Part shown: in pieces, positions 30,374-38,558 of the stretch
Layout: every line of letters begins with the position of its first letter
Numbering within the stretch: position 1 is the first letter of the stretch
Origin: Pseudomonas sp. HMWF032
GTDB taxonomy: Bacteria > Pseudomonadota > Gammaproteobacteria > Pseudomonadales > Pseudomonadaceae
NCBI RefSeq assembly: GCF_003060885.1
Contig: NZ_QAIG01000002.1
Location: 57,800 to 121,799 of the forward strand
Length of the DNA: 64,000 nt
Direction: 5' to 3'
Translations under genes and position numbers: made by a program
Notes under the pieces: model-generated
The model's input: the letters and a program-made list of their open reading frames with translations, nothing else
What the model was told of the DNA's origin: nothing
The model's database searches: none

Positions 30374-30847
30374 ATGACTGAGCCACGCTTTCTCGATCAG
30401 ACCCTGTTTGGCGCATTGGTCGAGCAAGCGGCGGCCAGCCCACGGCAACGCCAGCACCATAACTTCCACCAGATGGAAGAACCCTGCCACCGCATGGCGG
30501 TGGGGCTGCAGCCTGACACCTATATCCCGCCGCACCGCCATCTTTCGGCGGACAAGGCCGAAGCGCTGCTGGTGCTCAAGGGTCGCCTGGGCGTGCTGAT
30601 CTTCGATGACGCCGGTGAGGTGTTGGATAAGCGTGTGCTGCAGGCCGGTGGCGAGTGTGTCGGCGTCGACCTGCCGCCTGGGGTGTTTCATGCTCTGGTG
30701 GTGCTGGAAGCCAACAGCATTCTCTTCGAATGCAAAGCCGGGCCCTACAAACCAGTGGGGGAGGGCGAGCAGGCCGGTTGGGCACCGCGTGAAGGCGAAC
30801 CTGGCGTTGCCGACTACCGGGCCTGGATGCGCGCACAATTCACGTAG
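30374..30847 (+). CDS. WbuC-family cupin protein
   Basis: This 157-residue single-domain cupin has two metal-binding motifs, PHRHLSADKAEALLVLKG and PPGVFHALVVL, and a C-terminal tail. The pattern matches WbuC-type proteins, whose role is unknown apart from their occurrence in some O-antigen loci. It starts six bases after hpt and is probably cotranscribed. The downstream SulP gene points towards it. Confidence 0.85.
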   Translation: MTEPRFLDQTLFGALVEQAAASPRQRQHHNFHQMEEPCHRMAVGLQPDTYIPPHRHLSADKAEALLVLKGRLGVLIFDDAGEVLDKRVLQAGGECVGVDLPPGVFHALVVLEANSILFECKAGPYKPVGEGEQAGWAPREGEPGVADYRAWMRAQFT

Positions 30848-30852
30848 TCCGT

Positions 30853-32583
30853 TTATTCCCCATCGGGCTTTGGCGCTAGCCACCGCAACGCTTTCTCCCT
30901 GGCCTGCGCCAGGTCGCGTACATAAGCCAACTCACCTTCAATACGCACGATGCCGGCGCGGCGCAATTGCAGGCGCACCTGTGGCGTTGGGCCGCTGAGC
31001 ACCAGGGCGACATGCTGTTCGCGGTAGTCGCGCAGTACATTGTCCAGCGCGGCAATCGCGGTCATGTCCAGTAACGGTACGGCGCTGATATCGACGATCA
31101 CCACCTTCACTCCTGGGGTAAAGCGCCTGAGCACGCTTAGGGCCTTTTCTGCTGCGCCGAAGAACAGCGGCCCGCGAATGGCATAAGCCAGCACGTGTTC
31201 GGGCAGATCATTAAGCGCCTGGTGAAAGTGCTTGGGCAGCGCTTCGGTATCGGTCAGGTCGCTCATGCGCTTGATAAACAGCCCGGCGGCCAGCAGCAGG
31301 CCGACGCCCACGGCCAGTACCATGTCGAACAGCACGGTAAGAATCAGGCAGGTCAGCAGCACCAGCACATCACTGCGTGGGGCGATGCGCAGGGTGTGTC
31401 GCACATGCCGCGGCTCGCTCATATTCCACGCCACCACCAGCAGCAAGGCCGCCAGCGCCGCCATCGGCAGGTAGCTGAATAAGGGGGCGAGAAACAGGAT
31501 GGCAATCAGCACCACGCCGGCATGGGTAATCGCCGCCAGTGGCGAGTAAGCCCCGGCGCGTACGTTGGCGGCACTGCGGGCAATCGCAGCAGTGGCGGTG
31601 ATACCGCCGAACAGTGGCGCCACCAGATTACCGATGCCCTGGCCGATCAACTCACCATTGGGCTCGTGTTTGCTGCCGGTCATGCCATCGGCGACCACCG
31701 CGCACAGCAGCGACTCAATCGCTCCGAGCATGGCGATGGCAAACGCCGGCGCGAGCAGCTGGCGGAACAGCTCGAAGCTCACCACCAGCGGTTGGCCATC
31801 GGCGCCAGGTAGCTGCCAGGGCCAAATAAAGCTCGGCAGAAACGGTGGAATACCCGGGTGCTCAACGCCATTCAGGCTATAGCTGAAGCGCTCGCCAAGG
31901 GTCGCCACGGGAATCTGCAGGCTTTCCAGCAACAGCCCGAGCAGTGCGCCGATGGTCAGTGCCACCAGATGCCCGGGTATTTTTGGCACCCAGCGCGGCC
32001 AGATCAGCAGCGTCGCCAGGCACACGAGCGCCACCAGGCTGTCACCCAGCTGCAAGCTGGGCAGGGCGTGCAGCAGGCCGTTGAGCTGTTCGATGTAGTT
32101 GTTCGGCTGGCTGCTGAGCTGCAGGCCTAACAGGTCCTTGATCTGCAGGGTGGCGATGACGATGCCGATACCGGCGGTAAAACCCAGCGTTACTGGGTAG
32201 GGAATAAACTCGATCAGCCGCCCGGCGCGCATCAGCCCGAGGGCAATCAGAATAACGCCCGCCATCAGGGTGCAGAGCAGCAGGCCACCCAGGCCGAATT
32301 GCTGGGTGACCGGCAGCAAAATCACCACAAAGGCGGCGGTCGGCCCGGATACGTTAAAGCGCGAGCCGCCAAACAGGGCGATCAGCGTGCCGGCTACCAG
32401 CACCGTGTACAGGCCGTGCTGCGGCGCCACACCGACGGCAATTGCCAGGGCCATGGCCAGCGGAATGGCGATGATCCCCACCGTTAAACCGGCGCTCAGG
32501 TCGCTGCGCAGGTTTTTCCAGCCATAGCCGGCGCGCAGCGTCTGGCGCCAGGCGGAGAACAGTGGCGGTAAGGGCAGCGACAT
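30853..32583 (-). CDS. SulP/SLC26 family anion transporter
   Basis: This 576-residue inner-membrane protein has the SulP core: LRSDLSAGLTVGIIAIPLAMALAIA at the start, then GGSRFNVSGPTAAFVVIL, and NLVAPLFGGITATAAIARSAANVRAGA. A STAS domain occupies about residues 440-560 (VKVVIVDISAVPLLDMTAIAAL). Substrates in the family include sulfate, bicarbonate, fumarate and chloride; the sequence does not decide between them. I chose the ATG at 32583. Its stop lies five bases from the convergent cupin gene. Confidence 0.93.
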   Translation of the reverse strand: MSLPLPPLFSAWRQTLRAGYGWKNLRSDLSAGLTVGIIAIPLAMALAIAVGVAPQHGLYTVLVAGTLIALFGGSRFNVSGPTAAFVVILLPVTQQFGLGGLLLCTLMAGVILIALGLMRAGRLIEFIPYPVTLGFTAGIGIVIATLQIKDLLGLQLSSQPNNYIEQLNGLLHALPSLQLGDSLVALVCLATLLIWPRWVPKIPGHLVALTIGALLGLLLESLQIPVATLGERFSYSLNGVEHPGIPPFLPSFIWPWQLPGADGQPLVVSFELFRQLLAPAFAIAMLGAIESLLCAVVADGMTGSKHEPNGELIGQGIGNLVAPLFGGITATAAIARSAANVRAGAYSPLAAITHAGVVLIAILFLAPLFSYLPMAALAALLLVVAWNMSEPRHVRHTLRIAPRSDVLVLLTCLILTVLFDMVLAVGVGLLLAAGLFIKRMSDLTDTEALPKHFHQALNDLPEHVLAYAIRGPLFFGAAEKALSVLRRFTPGVKVVIVDISAVPLLDMTAIAALDNVLRDYREQHVALVLSGPTPQVRLQLRRAGIVRIEGELAYVRDLAQAREKALRWLAPKPDGE

Positions 32584-32766
32584 AATGACTCCCAGGTGGC
32601 TGGGCGCAGTATAGGGGCCATGCGCGACGGGCGGTGTTGACCTAAGTCGGCTGTGCGCCAGCCTCAACGCGTGTTAAACCCTGTGGTTGTCCGGCATCCG
32701 TTGAGCCCTTGCCCGCCCCGGAGGTACACTGCCGGCCCCGTGTGGCCTGGTTAGCTGGAGTGAACG

Positions 32767-33054
32767 ATGCGTAAAGACAAGAAACAGGTGATTGGCGAAG
32801 CGATTGGTGACGAGCCGATCAAACTGTTCCTCAGCGTAGAGCCGGCCGATGCCACGCCGCCGTCGCTGCACAAGCTGGTCAAGGCCTACCGTGGTCTGCG
32901 TATCGACGATTTCGAGCGTTTTGTCGGCTTCTTCGTTGCCGCCGGCTACGATCTGAACGCCAAGGATGCCCAGGGTAACGACTTTATCGCACTGATCCAG
33001 GATCAACGTTTTGCCGAGCCCTATATCGAAGTGATCAAAGCCGCCCGCGGCTAA
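32767..33054 (+). CDS. PA4642-family small protein
   Basis: This 95-residue cytoplasmic protein is conserved in Pseudomonas under the name PA4642 family. It is highly charged (MRKDKKQVIGEAIGDEPIKL). The C-terminal half resembles one repeat unit (GYDLNAKDAQGNDFIALIQ), similar to the family's described ankyrin-like segment. The function is unknown. A large palindrome begins at its stop codon. Confidence 0.88.
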   Translation: MRKDKKQVIGEAIGDEPIKLFLSVEPADATPPSLHKLVKAYRGLRIDDFERFVGFFVAAGYDLNAKDAQGNDFIALIQDQRFAEPYIEVIKAARG

Positions 33055-33195
33055 GAACCTGCCCAACGTCTGCTGCGCGTCGGCCCTGCTGCGTTAAAAG
33101 CAGGTTCGGAATGCTCATTTACAGCCAGTAAACTCCGCTTCCTCACCTGCTTTTGCCTTGCATGGCTCTAGCTCGCGAGACGTTGAGCAGGTTCT
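33054..33195. repeat. large imperfect palindrome of about 140 bp
   Basis: AGAACCTGC and AACGTCT on the left match GCAGGTTCT and AGACGTT on the right in inverted order. Further matches inward (AAAAGCAGGT with ACCTGCTTTT) continue towards the centre near ACAGCCAGT. An RNA copy would fold into one long hairpin. The element begins at the stop codon of the preceding gene, and no protein is encoded. Confidence 0.75.
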
Positions 33196-33210
33196 GCATC
33201 TTCCTCTCCC

Positions 33211-33239
33211 ACAAAGCCGCGACCTGTTCGCGGCTTTGT
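33211..33239 (+). terminator. terminator-like hairpin
   Basis: ACAAAGCCGCGA, CCTGT and TCGCGGCTTTGT pair perfectly and are followed by TGTTTCT. It is probably the terminator of the PA4642-type gene, read after the palindrome. Confidence 0.75.
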
Positions 33240-33329
33240 TGTTTCTGAAACCCGCGCTGCTTCTTACTGATAATCACGCAAATCAATAGTGCTGGGCGAG
33301 GCGAGACGACCGGTCATATTCTTGCCGGC

Positions 33330-33923
33330 ATGAACGCCAGCATCCGACTCGACAAGCGTGACCTGATCCTCGCTAAAGGCGCCGAGGTGATGACCCGTCG
33401 GGGTTATCACGGTGCCGGCGTGCAGGAAATCGTCCAGGCTGCGGGGGTGCCGAAAGGCTCCTTCTACCACTACTTCGCCAGCAAGGAAGACTTTGCCCTG
33501 CAAGCCTTGCAGCAGGTCTATCAGCCGCGCCTGGCGCGTTATGCCGAAGCGCTGGCCAATCCTGCATTAAGCCCACGCGAGCGCATCCTGGGTTATTACG
33601 CCGAACTGGTGGAGCACTTCGCCCGTCAGGAACGTCTGGAATACCACTGCTTTATCGGCAGCCTGAGTTTTGAGATGGCGGAGTTGTCGCCGACGCTGGG
33701 CGCGCAGGTCGATGCGATTCTGCAAGCTTCGGCGGACATCCTCCAGGCCTGCCTCGATCAGGCGCAAGCCGTTGGCGAACTTCCCGCCGACGAAGATTGC
33801 CGCAACCTGGCGAGTTTTATCGCCAATGCCTGGCAAGGCGCATTGACCCGGCTCAAGGTGGCGAACAACACCCGTGCCCTGACTGACTTTATCCAACGCC
33901 TGCAGCTGCTGTTGCAGCCTTGA
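33330..33923 (+). CDS. TetR/AcrR-family transcriptional regulator
   Basis: This 197-residue repressor has an N-terminal HTH (about residues 10-56, GAEVMTRRGYHGAGVQEI and GVPKGSFYHYFASKEDF). The C-terminal ligand domain has the TetR_C_6-like sequence seen in NemR/AcuR proteins, with a Cys in YHCFIG that could sense electrophiles. The Old Yellow Enzyme gene follows after 46 bases in the same direction, as in nemRA of E. coli. This suggests that the regulator controls its neighbour and itself. Confidence 0.9.
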   Translation: MNASIRLDKRDLILAKGAEVMTRRGYHGAGVQEIVQAAGVPKGSFYHYFASKEDFALQALQQVYQPRLARYAEALANPALSPRERILGYYAELVEHFARQERLEYHCFIGSLSFEMAELSPTLGAQVDAILQASADILQACLDQAQAVGELPADEDCRNLASFIANAWQGALTRLKVANNTRALTDFIQRLQLLLQP

Positions 33924-33969
33924 TCACAAGCCCCTTTAACCAGTTGCGGCGCTCTGGCCGCCCCGAGGA

Positions 33970-35085
33970 ATGATGATGACCGATCCCGTTAAAGCGCTGT
34001 TCCAACCCTTTACCCTGGGCAATCTGGCGCTGCCGACCCGTGTGGTCATGGCGCCCATGACCCGTTCCTTCTCCCCAGGTGGCGTGCCGAACAGCAAGGT
34101 TATCGAGTATTACCGCCGCCGCGCCGCTGCCGGTGTTGGCCTGATCGTCACTGAGGGCACCACCGTCGGCCACAAGGCTGCCAACGGTTACCCGAACGTG
34201 CCGCGTTTTTATGGTGAAGACGCCCTGGCCGGCTGGAAGAAAGTGGTAGATGCCGTGCATGCCGAAGGCGGCAAGATCGTTCCGCAACTGTGGCACGTGG
34301 GCAATGTGCGCAAGCTCGGTACCGAGCCGGACGCCAGCGTCCCAGGCTACGGCCCGAGTGAGAAGATCAAAGAGGGTAACGTGGTTGTGCACGGCATGAC
34401 CCAGGACGACATCAACGAGGTGATCGCCGCTTTCGCCCAGGCCGCCAAGGATGCCCAAGCCATTGGCATGGACGGCGTGGAAATCCACGGTGCCCACGGC
34501 TACCTGGTTGATCAGTTCTTCTGGGAAGGCAGCAACAAGCGCACCGACGCCTACGGCGGTGACCTGGCGCAGCGCTCGCGTTTTGCCATTGAACTGATCC
34601 AGGCCGTGCGCGCTGCCGTCGGTCCGGACTTCCCGATCATCTTCCGCTTCTCGCAGTGGAAACAGCAGGATTACACCGCGCGTCTGGTGCAAACGCCGGA
34701 AGCGCTGGGGGCCTTCCTCAAGCCGCTGGCCGATGCTGGCGTGGACATCTTCCACTGCTCGACGCGCCGCTTCTGGGAGCCGGAGTTCGAAGGCTCGGAC
34801 CTCAACCTGGCCGGCTGGACGCGCAAGCTCACCGGCAAACCAACCATCACCGTTGGCAGCGTCGGCCTGGATGGTGAGTTCCTGCAGTTCATGGTCAACA
34901 CCGACAAGGTGGCCCAGCCGGCCAGCCTGGAAAACCTGCTGGAGCGCCTGAACAAGCAGGAGTTCGACCTGGTGGCTGTAGGCCGTGCCCTGCTGGTTGA
35001 CCCGGATTGGGCGGTGAAAGTGCGTGATGGCCGCGAGCAGGACATTCTGCCGTTTAGCCGCGATGCGCTGACCAGCCTGGTGTAA
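33970..35085 (+). CDS. Old Yellow Enzyme family ene-reductase (NemA/XenB-like)
   Basis: This 371-residue FMN flavoprotein reduces activated alkenes, nitro esters or quinones with NAD(P)H. PFTLGNLALPTRVVMAPMTRS at the start and PQLWHVGN are typical. EIHGAHGYLVDQF supplies the substrate-binding His pair, and the RTDAYGGDLAQRSRF signature follows. It is 371 residues long, usual for the family. The TetR gene upstream makes induction by electrophiles likely. Confidence 0.93.
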   Translation: MMMTDPVKALFQPFTLGNLALPTRVVMAPMTRSFSPGGVPNSKVIEYYRRRAAAGVGLIVTEGTTVGHKAANGYPNVPRFYGEDALAGWKKVVDAVHAEGGKIVPQLWHVGNVRKLGTEPDASVPGYGPSEKIKEGNVVVHGMTQDDINEVIAAFAQAAKDAQAIGMDGVEIHGAHGYLVDQFFWEGSNKRTDAYGGDLAQRSRFAIELIQAVRAAVGPDFPIIFRFSQWKQQDYTARLVQTPEALGAFLKPLADAGVDIFHCSTRRFWEPEFEGSDLNLAGWTRKLTGKPTITVGSVGLDGEFLQFMVNTDKVAQPASLENLLERLNKQEFDLVAVGRALLVDPDWAVKVRDGREQDILPFSRDALTSLV

Positions 35086-35130
35086 CTATTGGTTTTATCG
35101 TGTGCACCGCAAAACGGTGCAACACTCCTC

Positions 35131-35157
35131 AAGCCCCGGCACATCGGGGCTTTTTTT
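35131..35157 (+). terminator. terminator after the Old Yellow Enzyme gene
   Basis: AAGCCCCG, a loop of six bases and CGGGGCTT are followed by seven T. It begins 45 bases past the stop codon. Confidence 0.9.
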
Positions 35158-35179
35158 CGTCTGCATATCGGGTGCACGG

Positions 35180-35265
35180 GTAGGTTGGGTTGAGGAGCAA
35201 CGCGACGAAGCCCAACGAGACATGCAGCGGCCTGTTGGGCTTCGCTGCGCTCAACACCAACCTAC
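35180..35265. repeat. GTAGGTTGG inverted-repeat element
   Basis: The 86-base unit is bounded by GTAGGTTGGG and CCAACCTAC. Inner parts GCGACGAAGCCCAAC and GTTGGGCTTCGCTGCGC also pair. It has the same end design as the element at 50301-50400. No coding potential is visible in the 320-base gap that holds it. Confidence 0.75.
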
Positions 35266-35408
35266 GGTTTATCGCCTCACAACACGCAATGGCTACATAG
35301 CTTTTTCGTCCGGTATCGGCCGCTTGTGTCGATTGATATCCGGCGCTCTGCAGGCAAGCTGCGCCTCGTTGACTAGTATTGCCAGTGCCCCGTCATCAGG
35401 TATCGACC

Positions 35409-36356
35409 ATGAAGCGTGTTGCACCGATTGCTGTATCCGTTGTCTTGTTGGTGCTGATCAGCCTGGCCGCTGCGGTTGCCTGGAACTGGGCGCCTGATCG
35501 CCCCGTGGCGGACCTCAAGCCGCGCTGGGCTTTGCCACCGTCGCAGTTTGTGGCGGTTGACGGCATGCTGGTGCACCTGCGCGACCAAGGCCCGCGGGAT
35601 GACCCCGCGCCGATTGTGCTGCTGCACGGCACCTCGGCCAGCCTGCACACCTGGGAAGGCTGGGTGGCGGCATTGCAGACTAAGCGTCGGGTGATCAGCC
35701 TTGATCTGCCAGGCTTCGGCCTGACCGGGCCATTCCCTGATGGCGATTACCGCATGGCCCACTACAGCGCCTTTCTCGGCCATGTGCTGGATCAGTTGCA
35801 GGTGCCGCGTGCGGTGGTAGCGGGCAACAGTTTTGGCGGGCAACTGGCCTGGCAGTTTGCCCTTGACCATCCGCAGCGCGTTGAGCGGCTGGTGCTGGTG
35901 GATGCGGCCGGTTACCCGCGCAATGCCACCTCTATCCCCATCGGTTTTCGTCTGGCGCAGATTCCCGCGCTGGCGCCGGTGATGGCCAACCTGCTGCCCC
36001 GGCCGATGATCGAATCAAGCATTCGCAACGTTTATGGCGACCCGAGCAAGGTCAGCGATGCACTGATCGACCGTTACTACGAGCTGACCTTGCGCGCCGG
36101 CAACCGTGAAGCCTTGCGTCAGCGCTTTATTCAGGCCGAAGCGGGGCAGAGCTATACGCGTATTGCTGAGCTCAAGGTGCCGACGTTGATTATCTGGGGC
36201 GGCCGCGATGAATTGATTCCGCCGGACAACGCCGAGCGCTTCAACCGCGATATCCAGGGCAGTCGCCTGGTGCTGTTCGACGACCTGGGCCATGTGCCCC
36301 AAGAAGAGGACCCTGCGCGCACCGTGGCGGTGCTGATGGGGTTTCTAGATGGCTAG
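35409..36356 (+). CDS. alpha/beta hydrolase with N-terminal membrane anchor
   Basis: This 315-residue protein starts with a hydrophobic segment (residues 4-25, a likely signal anchor). The alpha/beta-hydrolase core contains the oxyanion motif LLHGTSASLHTWEGW, the nucleophile elbow GNSFGGQ (Ser about 139), an acid in WGGRDELIPP and the catalytic His in DLGHVPQEEDP. I chose the ATG at 35409 because it begins a proper membrane segment. The substrate is unknown; haloalkane, epoxide and ester hydrolases share this layout. Confidence 0.9.
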   Translation: MKRVAPIAVSVVLLVLISLAAAVAWNWAPDRPVADLKPRWALPPSQFVAVDGMLVHLRDQGPRDDPAPIVLLHGTSASLHTWEGWVAALQTKRRVISLDLPGFGLTGPFPDGDYRMAHYSAFLGHVLDQLQVPRAVVAGNSFGGQLAWQFALDHPQRVERLVLVDAAGYPRNATSIPIGFRLAQIPALAPVMANLLPRPMIESSIRNVYGDPSKVSDALIDRYYELTLRAGNREALRQRFIQAEAGQSYTRIAELKVPTLIIWGGRDELIPPDNAERFNRDIQGSRLVLFDDLGHVPQEEDPARTVAVLMGFLDG

Positions 36357-36521
36357 GCGGGGTTTCCGCAGTTGTGGACCGCACACTAAGCTGCTGATAC
36401 TTCGAGAGAGATTGCCCGCATAAAAGAGCTGACGTGCTTTGTGCTTACGCTCTTTGCGCTGATTGGCTGTACGCCATCTTGCTCTAGGCTCTCGGAATAA
36501 CAATTATTCGGCAGGTGCGGT

Positions 36522-36770
36522 ATGCCCAAGGCCATCAGGCTGTTTGTGCACGCAGTGTAGGCGCTCAACCGCGTTATCGGGCGCTTCGCCATGTCCCTGA
36601 TCTTCGCCATTCTCGGCGTGCTGCTGTACTCCTCAATCAGCAAGACCTCCTTTTAGTGCGGTTCCTACTTTGCCAACTCGGACAAATGGGCCGAGGTGCC
36701 CGAGCACCTGAAAACCCTGTTCAAGCTGTGCATGGACAGCTCCAACTACTACCGCCAGCACTGGTGGTGA
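36522..36770 (+). pseudogene. relic of TRAP transporter genes (DctQ-like start, DctP-like end)
   Basis: One reading frame gives MPKAIRLFVHAV, stop, ALNRVIGRFAMSLIFAILG, then LLYSSISKTSF, stop, then YFANSDKWAEVPEHLKTLFK. The first part resembles the N-terminus of a TRAP small permease and the last part the C-terminal region of a TRAP solute-binding protein. Two in-frame TAG codons and the joining of two genes mark it as decayed. The surrounding 640-base gap contains nothing else I can identify. Confidence 0.45.
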
Positions 36771-36998
36771 AGTTCAGGCGCATGGTTGCGGATGCATTGG
36801 CATCGATTTTCACGGATCAGTCAGCCAACTGTCCAATCCTGTACCACACTCAACAGGCTTTTTACCGGGTGTTCTAACAGACGTTGGGTGGCAGTCTGGG
36901 CGCGTTGTGCGGTGGTTGTGGGGATGCGCTTGAAACTCAGTTGTTGCCCTGGATGTCGGCCATAACGACAGTCATAACAACAAGACACAGGTGCATTT

Positions 36999-38372
36999 AT
37001 GCTCAATCCGCGAGACGTGAAAACCGTTCAGGATGCCAAGCGTATTGTCGAAGAGCGCGGCCTTAGCCATATCAAGGTTGGGGTGTTCGATAACGATGGC
37101 GTGATGCGCGGCAAATACCTCTGCCGCAGCAAGTTCTTTTCTGCCCTCGACAGCGGCTTTGCCTTCTGCGATGTGGTACTCGGCTGGGACGTGAAGGACC
37201 AGCTCTACGACAACGCCCAGTACACCGGCTGGCACACGGGTTACCCGGATGCCCCGGTGCGGGTGTTGCCGCACACCTGCCGTGAGTTGCCCTTCGAGAA
37301 CGGCATGTTGCTGTTTATCTGCGAGTTTGCCGAAGCGGCGGAAAAAGTCTGCCCGCGCGGCACGCTGCGCCGGGTGGCCGAGCGCTGCAAGGCCATGGGT
37401 TTTGATGCGTTTGCGGCGTTGGAATATGAATTCTTCATGTTCGATGAAACCCCGGAGTCGGCCCGCGAGAAGGGCTTTCGCAACCTCAAACCCTTTACCC
37501 CGGACTGGTTTGGCTACTCGATGATTCGCAACTCGGTGCATGCCGAGCTGTACCACGAGATTCTCGAAATGGCCGAGCGCATGGATTTCCCCATTGAAGG
37601 CCTGCACACCGAGACCGGTCCCGGCGTGCTGGAGGCGGCGATTGCCTATGACCGCGCCGAAGCTGCGGCTGACAAGGGTGCACTGTTCAAGACCTTTATG
37701 AAGGTACTGGCCCAGCGCAACGGTCTGATGGCCACCTTTATGGCCAAGTGGTCGGGCAAGTATCCAGGGCAGAGTGGGCATATCCATGTCTCCCTGCGCG
37801 ATCTGGCCAGTGGTAAATCGGCATTCTATGACCCAAGCCAGGCGCACAACATGAGCACGATTCAGCGCCACTTTCTGGCCGGTCAGCAGCGCCTGATGCC
37901 GGAACTTCTCTGCATGGTGGCGCCGACGCTGAACAGCTACCGCCGGCTGATCCCCGGTTTCTGGGCACCCACGGATGCCACCTGGGGCGTGGAAAACCGC
38001 ACCGCTGCGCTGCGGGTCATTCCCGGCAGCGACAAATCCCAACGTCAGGAATACCGTCTGGGTGCAGCCGACGGCAATCCGTTTCTGGCCCTCTCGGTGG
38101 CGCTTGGCTCTGGTCTGTACGGGGTGATGCAGCAATGGGAGCCGACCGCGCCGGTGGTGGGCAACGCCTACGCCATGAAGCACCCCGAGGCGCTGGCCCT
38201 GCCACGCACCCTGTGGGATGCCGCGCAACGGCTGAAAGCCTCGACGGCGGCGCGGGAGCTGTTTGGTGATGAGTTTGTCGAGCACTTTGCCGCCAGCCGT
38301 GAATGGGAAGAGCGCGAATACCGCCGGCATGTCAGCGACTGGGAACTGGATCGCTACTTCGAAATTATCTGA
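36999..38372 (+). CDS. glutamine synthetase-family protein (probable gamma-glutamylamide synthetase)
   Basis: This 457-residue member of the GlnA type III/PuuA-like branch has the metal and ATP motifs ALEYEFFMFDE, GLHTETGPGVLEAAI and SGHIHVSL, and the Arg-rich ENRTAALRVIPG. Such enzymes couple glutamate to an amine rather than to ammonia. Encoded with an aldehyde dehydrogenase and an Fe-type alcohol dehydrogenase, it could start a gamma-glutamylated amine degradation route, as PuuA does for putrescine or IpuC for isopropylamine. The amine is not known. Confidence 0.88.
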   Translation: MLNPRDVKTVQDAKRIVEERGLSHIKVGVFDNDGVMRGKYLCRSKFFSALDSGFAFCDVVLGWDVKDQLYDNAQYTGWHTGYPDAPVRVLPHTCRELPFENGMLLFICEFAEAAEKVCPRGTLRRVAERCKAMGFDAFAALEYEFFMFDETPESAREKGFRNLKPFTPDWFGYSMIRNSVHAELYHEILEMAERMDFPIEGLHTETGPGVLEAAIAYDRAEAAADKGALFKTFMKVLAQRNGLMATFMAKWSGKYPGQSGHIHVSLRDLASGKSAFYDPSQAHNMSTIQRHFLAGQQRLMPELLCMVAPTLNSYRRLIPGFWAPTDATWGVENRTAALRVIPGSDKSQRQEYRLGAADGNPFLALSVALGSGLYGVMQQWEPTAPVVGNAYAMKHPEALALPRTLWDAAQRLKASTAARELFGDEFVEHFAASREWEEREYRRHVSDWELDRYFEII

Positions 38373-38454
38373 TGCGCTGCCTCGCGGCAGGCACCAATAG
38401 ACACAGGGGCTAGAGGCGCTGGGTTGGGTGGAGGGGGCTGTTTTCCTTTACCCG

Positions 38455-38492
38455 CGTATTGGTGGATGGATAAAGCGTCATCCGCCAATACG
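38455..38492. repeat. inverted repeat before the aldehyde dehydrogenase gene
   Basis: CGTATTGGTGGATG and CATCCGCCAATACG pair around GATAAAGCGT. The unit resembles the GGTGGAT part of the prfA-prmC insert. The open frame that runs through it from 38424 is not part of the downstream gene. Confidence 0.6.
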
Positions 38493-38558
38493 AGATCCAG
38501 GCTTGTAGAGTCACAGCAGACCTCCTGTTGTTCGCGACAGGATTCTAAGGTGCAAGCA

